From Halocynthiibacter namhaensis (lineage in GTDB: Bacteria; Pseudomonadota; Alphaproteobacteria; Rhodobacterales; Rhodobacteraceae): a DNA stretch of 64,000 nt. The DNA is taken from the NCBI RefSeq assembly GCF_000812685.1, contig NZ_JWIF01000072.1, positions 1 to 64,000 of the forward strand, written 5' to 3'. This document shows positions 44,811 to 53,852 of this stretch, piece by piece. The position numbers and the translations under genes were made by a program. How positions within the stretch are numbered: the stretch's first letter is position 1; each line of letters opens with the position of its first letter. Below the pieces are notes generated by a model. That model worked only from the letters and a program-made list of their open reading frames with translations, ran no database searches and was not told the DNA's origin.

Positions 44811-44964
44811 ATGCCATCCCCATTGCCGATCAAATCGTTGAACGCTTATTTGCCATATGGAAGCGTGTTTTCCGCAGACACAAGCAAAAAGAAACGACGA
44901 CCGCCCAATTGTCCGTGACCAAGGCACTTGACCAAGGCGGCAAATTATCCGACACCATATCGCG

Positions 44965-45155
44965 ATGGTTTCTGGGATCCAAATGTGATTCCGGAATGAA
45001 ATGGGAATACGGTAAGGAATAGCCAAAAGGCGCCAAATCCGTAACTGCCCCCGCAACTGTATGTGGCGAGCGACCCCGGTAACACCACTGAACGCACAGC
45101 GTTTGGGAAGGTTCGGGCAAGTGACAACCCACAAGTCAGGAGACCTGCCATCATA
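44965..45155 (+). ncRNA. Cobalamin (adenosylcobalamin) riboswitch
   Basis: Conserved parts of the Cobalamin family appear in order: ATGGGAATACGG at about 45000, the CTGCCCCCGCAACTGT core at about 45045, CCCCGGTAACACCACTG, GGGAAGGTTCGGGCAAG and the B12 box AAGTCAGGAGACCTGCC at about 45134-45150. The 5' boundary is approximate. It precedes a DUF1636 gene and a B12-type ABC transporter on the same strand. The expected effect is repression of uptake genes when cobalamin is plentiful, by transcription termination or ribosome-site masking. Confidence 0.95.
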
Positions 45156-45198
45156 ATGTAACTTCAACCCGGGCGGGGCGTCCGGACAGGAGGCCGCG

Positions 45199-45288
45199 AT
45201 GGCTTTGCAGAACGAACTTTGTGCACCTGAATGCACCATTAGCGCCCCGCAATTTCGCGGAGGGCGACATGGGATCATCTACACATAG
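45199..45288 (+). CDS. Possible leader ORF in the cobalamin riboswitch transcript
   Basis: A 29-codon frame (MALQNELCAPECTIS at its start) has AGGAGG five bases before its ATG. It ends inside the DUF1636 gene, overlapping its start by 20 bases. Its ribosome site is better than the average in the window, so it may be translated. If the riboswitch masks this site, the short frame could couple riboswitch state to DUF1636 translation. It contains two cysteines but has no recognisable homologue. Confidence 0.35.
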   Translation: MALQNELCAPECTISAPQFRGGRHGIIYT

Positions 45289-45673
45289 AATTACAATTTG
45301 CACATCTTGCAAAAACAAAGGCACCCAGTGTCAACCAGGGTATGAATTGATCGCAAAGCTGCGCGCCGCAATAGACGCAGCCGGTGATTCAATCGCCGAA
45401 GATTTTGCGATTTCAGGCGTGGCTTGCATGGCGGGCTGCGATCATCCCTGTACGGTTGCCTATCATGGCACCCAAAAGGCAACCTATCTGTTCGGCGATA
45501 TTGAACCCGACGAAGACGTCGATGATCTGGTTGAATTTGCAAAACAATACGCTGTGCTTGGGGATGGCTGGTGTTCTTCCGTAGATCGCCCCGGAAAGCT
45601 GCGAAAACATACGCTTGCCCGTGTGCCCGCAATGCTTTTGGCCACGGAAGACAGCAAAGTGCGTGTCGCATGA
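45269..45673 (+). CDS. DUF1636 metal-binding protein in the B12 uptake operon
   Basis: This 134-residue DUF1636 protein has a thioredoxin-like ferredoxin pattern of cysteines, CTSCKNKGTQC near the start and GVACMAGCDHPC in the middle, which could bind metal or an Fe-S cluster. DUF1636 genes are often under cobalamin riboswitches in alphaproteobacteria. The ATG at 45269 follows GGAGGG, and its stop overlaps the next ATG (ATGA). The role in cobalamin uptake or cobalt handling is unknown. Confidence 0.87.
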   Translation: MGSSTHRITICTSCKNKGTQCQPGYELIAKLRAAIDAAGDSIAEDFAISGVACMAGCDHPCTVAYHGTQKATYLFGDIEPDEDVDDLVEFAKQYAVLGDGWCSSVDRPGKLRKHTLARVPAMLLATEDSKVRVA

Positions 45674-46452
45674 ATGCCGCTGAACTTATCGTTGAAGACA
45701 TCAGTTGGCGGCCAGCAAAACGCCAACCCTATCTGCTTCATCCAACCAGTTTCGCACTGCCTGCGGGTCACGTTTTGGGGATTGTGGGGCCAAATGGGGC
45801 TGGCAAGTCGACGCTTTTGCGCATGATTTACCGCTATCACACCCCGTCAACTGGCAAAATCCTAGTAGACGGCATGGATCTTTGGGCCCTGACCCCACGC
45901 GCCGCCGCACGCAAAGTGGCCGCCGTTTTGCAAGAACAGCCAAGCTCCTTTGGGCTGACTGTCCGGGAAGTCGTGACATTGGGTCGGACACCACATCGCA
46001 TTGGCTATGCCACACCGGGCACCCGAGACAATGACATCGTCGACGCCTCCTTGGCACGTTTAAACCTCGAAAGCCTCGCAGATCGTGACCTTTCCACCCT
46101 CTCTGGTGGGGAACGCCAGCGGGCCATGGTTGCACGCGCCCTGGCCCAAGAACCCCAGGTTCTTGTGCTGGATGAACCCACAAACCACTTGGACATTCGC
46201 CATCAACTGCAGATCCTTAGCCTGATCCGCGACCTTGACCTGACCATCGTGGTGTCCCTGCATGACCTGAACATGGCGGCTGAGGTTTGCGACCAAATTT
46301 TACTGCTTGAACATGGCCACACAAAAGGTTTCGGCGCACCCAATGAGGTGTTGACCGAAACCCTCGTCTCCGAGGCATTCCGCGTTAATGCCCAACTCGA
46401 ACGATTGCAGCCAAGCAACAAGCCACATCTCACATTCCACTTATCTGACTAA
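45670..46452 (+). CDS. btuD: Cobalamin ABC transporter ATP-binding protein (BtuD-like)
   Basis: This 260-residue ATPase of the FecE/BtuD type has Walker A GPNGAGKSTLLRM, signature LSGGERQRAMVARAL, Walker B VLVLDEPTNHLDI and the switch histidine VSLHDLNMA. The ATG at 45670 overlaps the DUF1636 stop, and the open frame upstream of it overlaps that gene. With the downstream binding protein and permease and the upstream riboswitch, cobalamin is the likely cargo; an iron-siderophore is less likely. Confidence 0.9.
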   Translation: MNAAELIVEDISWRPAKRQPYLLHPTSFALPAGHVLGIVGPNGAGKSTLLRMIYRYHTPSTGKILVDGMDLWALTPRAAARKVAAVLQEQPSSFGLTVREVVTLGRTPHRIGYATPGTRDNDIVDASLARLNLESLADRDLSTLSGGERQRAMVARALAQEPQVLVLDEPTNHLDIRHQLQILSLIRDLDLTIVVSLHDLNMAAEVCDQILLLEHGHTKGFGAPNEVLTETLVSEAFRVNAQLERLQPSNKPHLTFHLSD

Positions 46453-46463
46453 AGGAACTTCCC

Positions 46464-47411
46464 ATGAAACTTCGCAACACAACGCTTGCCGCCGCTTTGA
46501 TGACCACAGCATTTGCCTCAGCGTCTTTCGCAGAAGTCACGGTACAAAGCTGCGATCGCAGCGTGACATTTGACACCCCGCCCCAAGCGGCGATCTCAAA
46601 TGATGTGAACCTGACCGAAATGATGCTGGTGCTTGGCCTTGCGGACCGCATGGTGGGTTACACTGGTATTTCTGGCTGGAAGACTTTGGATGAAAACATG
46701 ACGGCTGGCGTGGAAGAATTGCCCGAACTGTCTTCCAAATACCCAAGCAAAGAAGTCCTGATCGGTGCTGACGCGGATTTCTTCTTCGCGGGTTGGAACT
46801 ATGGCATGAAAGTGGGCGGCGAAGTCACGCCAGACACGCTCGCGCCGTTTGGCATCAATGTTTATGAGTTGACCGAAAGCTGCATTCACATTGGCGAAAA
46901 AAGCGCCGCTAGCATGGATGACATGTATAACGACATCCTGAACCTTGGCACGATTTTCGATGTGACCGAAAAAGCCGAAGCCCTCGTGGCTGGTTACCGC
47001 ACGGATCTTGCAGAATTCACAGCAACCCTGTCCCCTTTGGAACAAGCCCCACGCGTGTTCGTTTATGACAGCGGTGAAGACACAGCTTTCACAGCCGGTC
47101 GTTACGCCATGCCAAACGCTTTGATCGAAGCCGCAGGCGGCGTCAGCGTCACCAATGATCTGGAAAAAAGCTGGTCCACAATCGGTTGGGAAGCCGTGGT
47201 TGAACGCAACCCAGAAATCATCGTGATTGTGAACTATGGCGATGTGACCGCGGAAGAGAAACGCGCATTCATGATGTCAAACCCGGCCTTCGCAGAGATG
47301 GATGCCGTGAAGAACGACCGTTTCGTCACGCTGGAATATGTCGAGGCAACCCCAGGACCACGTAACATCCAAGCGGTGAAAACCCTCGCTGCTGCATTCC
47401 GCACTGAATAA
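46464..47411 (+). CDS. btuF: Periplasmic cobalamin-binding protein (BtuF-like)
   Basis: This 315-residue family-8 solute-binding protein has a signal peptide (KLRNTTLAAALMTTAFASA, cleavage near SFA-EV). The mature part has two lobes: ISNDVNLTEMMLVLGLADRMVGYTG (its N-lobe entry) and later NPEIIVIVNYGDVTAEEKR with LAAAFRTE at the end. Family members bind cobalamin or siderophores in the periplasm; the riboswitch favours cobalamin. Its stop overlaps the permease start (TAATG). Confidence 0.9.
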   Translation: MKLRNTTLAAALMTTAFASASFAEVTVQSCDRSVTFDTPPQAAISNDVNLTEMMLVLGLADRMVGYTGISGWKTLDENMTAGVEELPELSSKYPSKEVLIGADADFFFAGWNYGMKVGGEVTPDTLAPFGINVYELTESCIHIGEKSAASMDDMYNDILNLGTIFDVTEKAEALVAGYRTDLAEFTATLSPLEQAPRVFVYDSGEDTAFTAGRYAMPNALIEAAGGVSVTNDLEKSWSTIGWEAVVERNPEIIVIVNYGDVTAEEKRAFMMSNPAFAEMDAVKNDRFVTLEYVEATPGPRNIQAVKTLAAAFRTE

Positions 47412-48463
47412 TGACAATGGAGAGAGCAAAACACCCAGGATTGACCCGCAACTTTGGCTTCCGTTTCACCATGTGTGCCGGGTTCATTCTGCTTGCTCTC
47501 TCGATTTGCGTCGCCGTCAGCGTCGGCGCGATCTCCATTCCAATGTCCACGGTTTGGGGCATTCTTGTAAACAAAGTTAACCCCGGTCTGGTACCACAGG
47601 ATTGGTCCGCTGGCCGCGAAGCCATCGTCTGGGACATTCGCTTTCCCCGCGCACTTTTGGCCGGTCTCGTTGGGGCAGGCCTTGCGATGGTCGGTGCCAG
47701 TTTACAAGCCGTCACTCGCAACCCTTTGGCGGATCCTCACCTGCTTGGCATTTCAGCTGGCGGCGCGTTTGGCGCGATCCTGGCCCTTTTACACACAGGC
47801 ATGTTTTTGGGCGTTCTCACCGTCCCCTTGCTTGCATTCTTGGGCGCTGTCGCCTCAACCATTCTGGTTCTCATGGTGTCCCAATTCGCCTCAGCCACCA
47901 GCGCCGACAGATTGATCTTGGCCGGTGTGGCTGTGTCCTTTATCGTCATGTCCCTGGCCAATGTCTTGATTTTTCTAGGCGATCCGCGCGCCACACATAC
48001 CGTTGTGTTCTGGATGCTCGGCGGTCTTGGCCTCGCACAGTGGAGTCAATTGATCTACCCCTTCACAGTTCTATGCTTTTGCGGGGCTTATCTTTGGATC
48101 AACGCCCCCAACCTAAATGCCATGACCATCGGTGATGAAACTGCATCCACCCTTGGCATTCCCGTCGCGCGGTTTCGCCTGATTGTCTTCATGGTCGGCG
48201 CATTGATCACCGGCGTCATGGTCGCATTTTCTGGCATTATCGGTTTTGTCGGTTTGATGGTCCCACATATTGTTCGCCTGATCGTAGGCGGCGATTACAG
48301 ACGCGTTTTACCCGCCTCGGGCCTGTTTGGTGCGATCTATTTGCTGTGGTCAGATATCATCGCCCGTACCATCATGGCCCCCGACGATCTTCCAATTGGC
48401 ATTGTCACAGGCCTTATTGGCGGCGTATTTTTTGTCTGGCTTCTGCGCAGTCGCACAAATTAA
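47411..48463 (+). CDS. btuC: Cobalamin ABC transporter permease (BtuC/FecCD family)
   Basis: The 350-residue FecCD-type permease has about ten hydrophobic segments, WDIRFPRALLAGLVGAGLAM, RNPLADPHLLGISAGGAFGA and FVGLMVPHIVRLIVGGDYR, the latter typical of this family. The ordering of the genes (ATPase, binding protein, permease) with the riboswitch completes a B12 importer. No TonB-dependent receptor (BtuB) is in the window. The gene runs to a hairpin that also borders the convergent RTX pseudogene. Confidence 0.92.
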   Translation: MTMERAKHPGLTRNFGFRFTMCAGFILLALSICVAVSVGAISIPMSTVWGILVNKVNPGLVPQDWSAGREAIVWDIRFPRALLAGLVGAGLAMVGASLQAVTRNPLADPHLLGISAGGAFGAILALLHTGMFLGVLTVPLLAFLGAVASTILVLMVSQFASATSADRLILAGVAVSFIVMSLANVLIFLGDPRATHTVVFWMLGGLGLAQWSQLIYPFTVLCFCGAYLWINAPNLNAMTIGDETASTLGIPVARFRLIVFMVGALITGVMVAFSGIIGFVGLMVPHIVRLIVGGDYRRVLPASGLFGAIYLLWSDIIARTIMAPDDLPIGIVTGLIGGVFFVWLLRSRTN

Positions 48464-48502
48464 CACACCCAAGCGCTTTAAGTCGCAGCACTTGGATGTG
48501 TT
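48462..48502. terminator. Probable bidirectional terminator hairpin
   Basis: AACACA-C-CCAAG (48462-48473) pairs with CTTGG-A-TGTGTT (48491-48502) with one mismatch. It lies between the convergent permease and RTX genes. There is no long T run, so termination may be partial. Confidence 0.6.
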
Positions 48503-48522
48503 TAGATTTCATTCAGATGAGA

Positions 48523-50243
48523 TCAAAAGATGAAATCTGCGCTGTCGATGTCAACCGCATCAATATTTTTGAGGAAGACAGAGCCCCCGTCATAACGGAC
48601 CACTGTACCATCAACACCAGAAACGGTTTTATCAAAGATTTTGAGATCACTGAACGTCAGGGCAACGCCATTTGACATCATGTCGACCTTCAACATGTCA
48701 ACGCCGTCTTCAAAATCCAGAACTTCTTCGTTCCAATTGCCGGTTTCCGTGAACACAAAAGTGTCCGCACCCGAACCGCCGTGATAGCGATCCCAGCCTG
48801 CGCCGCCGTCTAGAATGTCATTGCCCGCGCCACCCTTCAGCAGATCATTCTGGTCGCCACCAAACAGGATATCAGCACCCGCATCACCATATAGTTTGTC
48901 GTTGCCGCTGCCGCCATGCAATGTGTCTTTGCCATTCCCGCCCCGCAAACGGTCATTGCCAGCATCACCGAACAGCGCGTCATGGCCGCCACCACCGGCC
49001 AGATAGTCATCGCCCGTACCGCCAAATAGGATATCATCATTTTGCTGGCCAAACAGGCGATCCGCGCCCTCGCCGCCTCTGAGGGTATCGTCACCGCGAC
49101 CACCAAGCAGTTTGTCATTGCCCGCGAAGCCTTCAAGCCCATCATCGCCAATGTTTCCGACGATCTTATCGCCAAAATCAGTGCCCAATAGGAACGTATC
49201 GGAACGGACATCAGAGCTGAATGTCGCCTTCGTATCTACGGCTTTAAACTTGGTGTTCGCCGCAGCCGCAGCCGTGCTGATCTCGGACACGATGACCCGC
49301 GAAGACTGCGTCATTTCGCTATAGAATTCAGACATATACACGCGCTCAAGTGCATTTTGCAGTGAATCAACATCATGCCCCAAAGCAGACAGAATCGATG
49401 CAGGTGGCGTCGTGTTCAGCACAGTCGCGTAGAACAAAGCCGTGTTCAACTGATTGCGATATAGCGCTTGGGTGGCGGTTTCCTCATTGAACAACACCAA
49501 GTTCGCAACCTGGAAAGATCCCGTTCCATTGCCATCGGTGCCATAGTTCGGGTAAGGCGCATTCCCATTGGGAAAGCTTTGCCCAAACCCGCCATAAATC
49601 CTGTTGTTCGTGACGTCATGTTCAATTGCGATATCAATCACTTGCGCACCGTTGCCCAGGGTGGATGATCCGTCCCCCGGCACATATGTGCTGGCAAGCG
49701 TCACAAAATTGGCATCCACAAAGGCATTGCCCATCGCCGTGTCAGCACCTGTGCCAAGTTCATTGCCGCCGCGCCACCAAGGGAAAATCCTGTCACCAAT
49801 AGATCGGATGCCGCGAGACCTTCAAGGCTCATAAAATCTGCCAATGTGGTCAGTAGATTTGAATAGGCGTTCGTAACATATGTTGGCTCAAACGTCGGAT
49901 CAGGCGTCAGCAATGTATCCGCGATAAAGTTGTTTTCAATGTCATAACGATCTTGCGGGCTGTTGCCCTCGTCAAACACCAAAGCGATGTCTACGATTGC
50001 GCCACTTGCATCGCGCTTCACAAGAACATGCGCCCCGGAATCAGCGACCGTAGACGTATCTTCGCTTAGAAATGTTGTATCCGTGCCAGAAGCTGACAGC
50101 CCGTAACCAAGTTGACTCGCGGTCAGTTCAGTCCATCCAGAACCCGCAGTTCCATTTTTCGTTGCCTGAATGGCAGAGATCGCATTCAAGGTCAGTTGTT
50201 GGCTCTCGGTGGCGCTTAAGTTCTTATAGTCGGTCAAGCCCAT
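48523..50243 (-). pseudogene. RTX protein with lipase-like N-terminal domain, frameshifted
   Basis: The N-terminal frame (from MGLTDYKNLSATESQQ at 50243) has VTGFSLGGAAAMN, a GxSxG-type serine-hydrolase elbow, and stops at 49701. The C-terminal frame (from about 49770) has seven or more RTX nonapeptides, such as GGRGDDTLRGGEGADRLFG, and a C-terminal export-type segment ending DADFIF-like residues. Overlapping frames near 49761-49775 differ by one base, so a single indel separates the hydrolase elbow from the repeats. Intact, it would be a type I-secreted lipase-like protein. It lies beside a Hint-domain gene, also damaged. Confidence 0.82.
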
Positions 50244-50294
50244 AACGTTTCCTTTTCACATTTGGTATTGGTTGATTAAGTCAGCTCAGCAGGT

Positions 50295-51367
50295 CTACGC
50301 CCTGCATTTCACGTTGGTTGCCGCAGGGCATGCTGGCTGATTGTTTTTGATATGGCGTGCCACCAATTGTCGGGCACTTGATCCATTGGGGATCATTCGG
50401 GCGGGTATTTCTGGCGGGACATCAACGGAAACAGCACGCATAACCATTTCCCCCTTCAGCACGCTTTCGGACAAGCAACCGTTCACATCGATCACGTGGT
50501 GTTCGTCCAACAAGATGTGAATATAGGTCACGCTCGTCTCGCTCGCAGCGATGTCAACGCCGTCCAGGGCCAGCATATCTTTCGCACGAACGAACACCTG
50601 ACGTTCGTCAAACATGCGTTCTGCGATAGGTGAATCAAACAGAAAGCAATGCTGCCGCGAGACAATCATATCCGCATATGGCGCGTTCATGCCAAGGGCA
50701 TCTTTTGAAATCCGCACGGGCAAATCATTCCCCTCGGGCGCAATAACTTTCCGCCGTGTCATCGCCTTTACAGGCTTCAACCCGGCATCCAGCGTCCAAA
50801 CAAGATCGCCTTTGTTCAAATCCTCAACCGGGCGGTATCCTCCGGGGGTGTTAACCAAACAGCCCTGCGTATAGCACTTGATGAACTCAGGCACGAAAGA
50901 GAACGTGTCATCCGTCGTATAGACCTGTCCATCCGTCGGGGGGAAAGCCGGTCAATCATCACCCGCGTCGCGAATGCACCATTCCCCTGGTCCAGCAGGG
51001 TGATATGGTTGTCTTCATCCAGAAAGACGCGAAAGGGCAATCCACCCAAAGGCGGCGGATATGTCAGCTTATCGAGGTCAATTTCATCCTCAAGCTTGTG
51101 CCATTGCCCATCGGCAGTTTGGAAATCAAAGGTCGAAATCTCATGGCCCAAGCCAGTGGAAAAGTCGCGCACCAACACGCCATTTTCGGTCGGAAAACCA
51201 ATTCGCCAATTGACCACATCTGACGGTTGCCAATTCGAATTCAATAATGTTTCCGGGCCGGACGATGTGTCAGCAACCCAGCTGCCACCCGTGGACGAAA
51301 TGCTTTCGACCCCTGCCACGCCGACAACATGCGCCGCAGCAAATACTTCAATATGTTCAACAATCAT
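50295..51367 (-). pseudogene. Hint (hedgehog/intein) domain protein, frameshifted
   Basis: The N-terminal frame (MIVEHIEVFAAAHVVG at 51367, after GAGG) runs to about 50940, and the next frame carries the Hint domain: CYTQGCLVNTPGGYRPVEDL with the nucleophilic cysteine, KGDLVWTLDAG, VSRQHCFLFDS and the VNGCLSES late strand. Six Cs sit at the junction where seven would keep the frame (50938-50943 on plus), so a homopolymer indel is likely. Hint proteins of roseobacters often resemble type I-secreted proteins. The ATG at 51367 is the usual N-terminus. Confidence 0.82.
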
Positions 51368-51609
51368 AACAGCCTCAAACCGAGGGAACTCACTAATAAG
51401 AAACGAGAATCTCATGGGCCACAGGGCAAGTCAAGTTGCATGAATATGACAGTGAACACTATAATTGCAGTCGCACTTCTGCAATCAACTTATAGGATAT
51501 GCGCGGTGACATTTTGACGTGCCAACAGAACATTCCTCATTTGCCTTACACATACCGCAAGGCAAATGAGATCATTAAACGCCGACTTGATGTCAACGCC
51601 GGTCAGGCA
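51368..51609. other. Intergenic region between Hint and Ldh genes
   Basis: These 242 bases hold the promoter region of the Hint gene and the 3' end of the six-gene operon. An AT-rich block lies near 51440-51500. The imperfect inverted pair TTTGCCTT...AAGGCAAAT (51540-51567) could be the operon's terminator, though no T run follows it. Confidence 0.4.
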
Positions 51610-52626
51610 TCATGCAGACGGCAGCAACGCACGGATCTTGGCAAGCGTCGCACTGTTAACATCCACGCCATTTTGCGCCGCAGCAACACGTTTGCCACCA
51701 CGTCCATCACCTGGCACCCGCACACCATCTTGGCCGCGCACCGCATCCGTCAACGCGGCCAACTGGGTTGCAAATGCCCCGCCAGATGTCGCCGTTGGGT
51801 CGATCGCAATGAAGAACTGGCCAGTCTTAGGCGGGCCGCCTTTGGTGCCGGAAAATGGGCTTGCGTCTTTGCCCAAAGTTGCGCCCGACATGGCCGCAGC
51901 CATCATTTCAACCATCAATGCAACGCCCAAGCCCTTGTATCCACCCGATGGCACCATCGACCCTTTTAGGCCTTCATCAGGGTCTGTTGTTGGGTTTCCG
52001 TTTACGTCCAAAACCCAACCTTCCGGCACGGGTTTGCCTTCACGGGAATGTTTCATGACTTCACTTTTGGCAATGGTCGACGCGGATTGGTCGATCAGAA
52101 CTTCGGCTTGGCCATTGGCACCCGGGGCCGCGATGGAAAACGGATTGGTTCCGACAACGGGCTTTGCGCCGCCGGTTGGGGCAATAGAGGCCGGCGCATT
52201 GGTGAAACCAATACCCATCAAACCCGCCTGCGCCAGACGCTGGGTGTGCACGCCAAGCACGCCGCAATTATAGGAATTGTTGATCGCAAGAACTGCAACG
52301 CCCTGTTCTTTTGCAGCCGGGATCAGGGCTTCAAATCCCATATCAATCGCCGAATGGGCGAAACCGGTGCCCGCATCCACAGTCACAACCGATGGTTTGG
52401 GCTGGGACAAGACTGGCGTCGCAGTCCCATCAACCTTGCCGCATTGCACATGTTCCGCATAAATCGGGATGTAAGCCAACCCGTGGGACGCAACCCCATC
52501 CGCTTCCGTCATCGCGGTTGCTTTTGCCAGTGGCGTCGCATTTTCAGGGGACGTACCAGCAGCCACCAATGCGTCAAACGCAAGGGTTTCGATTTCGGAA
52601 AGGCTTAGGGTTTCGGTATCGGACAT
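51610..52626 (-). CDS. Ldh_2-family malate/lactate/imine oxidoreductase
   Basis: This 338-residue member of the Ldh_2 family (malate/L-lactate dehydrogenase-like, NAD(P)-dependent) shows EADGVASHGLAYIPIY, NSYNCGVLGVHTQRLA, GTNPFSIAAP, GWVLDVNGNPTTDP and GYKGLGVALMVEMM. Some members of this family are delta-1-pyrroline-2-carboxylate or ureidoglycolate dehydrogenases, so the substrate is open. It is the last gene of the operon with the dehydrogenase, dipeptidase and unknown proteins. Reduction of a cyclic imine released from an amino acid or dipeptide is a possible job. Confidence 0.87.
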   Translation of the reverse strand: MSDTETLSLSEIETLAFDALVAAGTSPENATPLAKATAMTEADGVASHGLAYIPIYAEHVQCGKVDGTATPVLSQPKPSVVTVDAGTGFAHSAIDMGFEALIPAAKEQGVAVLAINNSYNCGVLGVHTQRLAQAGLMGIGFTNAPASIAPTGGAKPVVGTNPFSIAAPGANGQAEVLIDQSASTIAKSEVMKHSREGKPVPEGWVLDVNGNPTTDPDEGLKGSMVPSGGYKGLGVALMVEMMAAAMSGATLGKDASPFSGTKGGPPKTGQFFIAIDPTATSGGAFATQLAALTDAVRGQDGVRVPGDGRGGKRVAAAQNGVDVNSATLAKIRALLPSA

Positions 52627-52643
52627 GTCATCAAATCTTTCTG

Positions 52644-53327
52644 TTAATCGTTGTCATTTAGGCCAGCACCCGCACCTAAAATGCGTGAGGCCTCTGTCGC
52701 GGGGGCATAGGTACGATGGGCAAAAGCACCCAAGCGTTCCCAACAGGTGTCATCCACATGCGCGCGCGTAATGGGCGTATTGGGTGACGTCATTTGCGCG
52801 GGTGCTGAACACCGCACTTCGCGTGCATGTGCGGTCATAATTTCGTCGCGCGATCCCTGCACACACAGTTGTTTCCCGTCAGTTGTAAGGCGCACCCCGC
52901 CCCCGCTCTGTCCGGCCCCACTCTGTCCGACCCCGCCCCATTCAACCGCAACACCAACGCCAAGGCGCAGTGCCGCACCCGAGGCAAAAGGCACAATCAA
53001 AAGCGGGTGGGACACCTGTTCAATCGTAATCACCTGCCCGTCCAACATGCGCATCGCGCAATCAGACATAGCAGCACCTGAGATCAGCGGGCTCATACGA
53101 CCAGCGGGTGCACGCCAAGTTCCGTTCAGACTTGAGGGAGAGAAATCAATCGCGGGCAAGCGGTCGTTTAATTCCAGCAGATCCGCCAACAGATCCGGGC
53201 CAGGGTACCCAAACCCCGCCAACCAACGGGTGCCTTTGGCCGCCTCTTCCGCCAAGCCCCAAGCAAGGCCCGCGCCGCGTGCGGCACGTTTGCTCATCGC
53301 TTCGATTTCATTCAGGGAATGGCTCAT
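52644..53327 (-). CDS. DUF3726 family protein
   Basis: This 227-residue protein matches DUF3726: SLNEIEAMSKRAARGAGLAWGLAEEAAKGTRWL. The middle has a near-repeat GGVGQSGAGQSGGGV, encoded by a direct DNA repeat, which may be a local tandem expansion in this strain. No signal or membrane segment is present. DUF3726 genes in roseobacters appear beside Ldh_2 and other catabolic genes, as here. Function unknown. It starts three bases after the previous stop. Confidence 0.8.
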   Translation of the reverse strand: MSHSLNEIEAMSKRAARGAGLAWGLAEEAAKGTRWLAGFGYPGPDLLADLLELNDRLPAIDFSPSSLNGTWRAPAGRMSPLISGAAMSDCAMRMLDGQVITIEQVSHPLLIVPFASGAALRLGVGVAVEWGGVGQSGAGQSGGGVRLTTDGKQLCVQGSRDEIMTAHAREVRCSAPAQMTSPNTPITRAHVDDTCWERLGAFAHRTYAPATEASRILGAGAGLNDND

Positions 53328-53330
53328 GGA

Positions 53331-53852
53331 TTAACCCTCTTCCTTTGCGGGATAAACCCAGTCATCGGCGCTGCGGCTCTGCAATTCTTCCGGGTAAGGC
53401 GCATTGCCATACATGCAAATACGCACCCAGCGATCTGATCGCGGATCAAAATGAACCGCCCCAAAAAACGCCAGTTTACAGCGCAACATGTCAATCGGGA
53501 GAACATCTTTTGAGATCGTATTGTCGCGAATTTCCGCATAGGGCGCGCGGCCCACAATCTGCGCCCGGCGCAAGATATGGCGGTGTTCAGGGTGACGCAG
53601 CAGGAATTCAGCAACAGGTGTGTCTGACGGCCAATGGTCCAAAGCTTGGTGCAAAACCGCCGCATCACGTCCAGGGGCCAGCGGCTGTTCGTAATCCGCA
53701 ATCGGTTCTTCAAAACGCTCGCCCAAACGGGGTTCCAATTTTTCCTCAGACACATACCAAGCCCGCGCATTGCTTGCGGGAAGCTTCCAATCCGTCTTCA
53801 AGGCCCACCCATATGCGTCCTGCAAAATCTCACGCACCCGGCCCACAGTCAT
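53331..53852 (-). CDS. Unknown protein of the DUF3726 operon (173 aa)
   Basis: This soluble 173-residue protein is rich in aromatic and charged residues (VREILQDAYGWALKTDWK, YADIRDN-like segment, VHFDPRSDRWVRICMYGNAPYPEEL). I know no family for it. The ATG at 53852 overlaps the stop of the upstream gene (ATGA), indicating coupled translation. Conserved-looking length and tight packing support a real gene that works with its neighbours. Confidence 0.7.
   Translation of the reverse strand: MTVGRVREILQDAYGWALKTDWKLPASNARAWYVSEEKLEPRLGERFEEPIADYEQPLAPGRDAAVLHQALDHWPSDTPVAEFLLRHPEHRHILRRAQIVGRAPYAEIRDNTISKDVLPIDMLRCKLAFFGAVHFDPRSDRWVRICMYGNAPYPEELQSRSADDWVYPAKEEG

Noticed and set aside
44726-45022. 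Plus-strand frame of 98 codons before the cobalamin riboswitch
   Set aside because: It runs from within the second amidohydrolase gene on the opposite strand into the riboswitch aptamer; no ribosome site and no family match.
44811-45278. N-terminal extension of the minus-strand amidohydrolase
   Set aside because: The extension would be coded opposite the riboswitch and does not resemble the family; the ATG at 44810 gives the normal M20 N-terminus.
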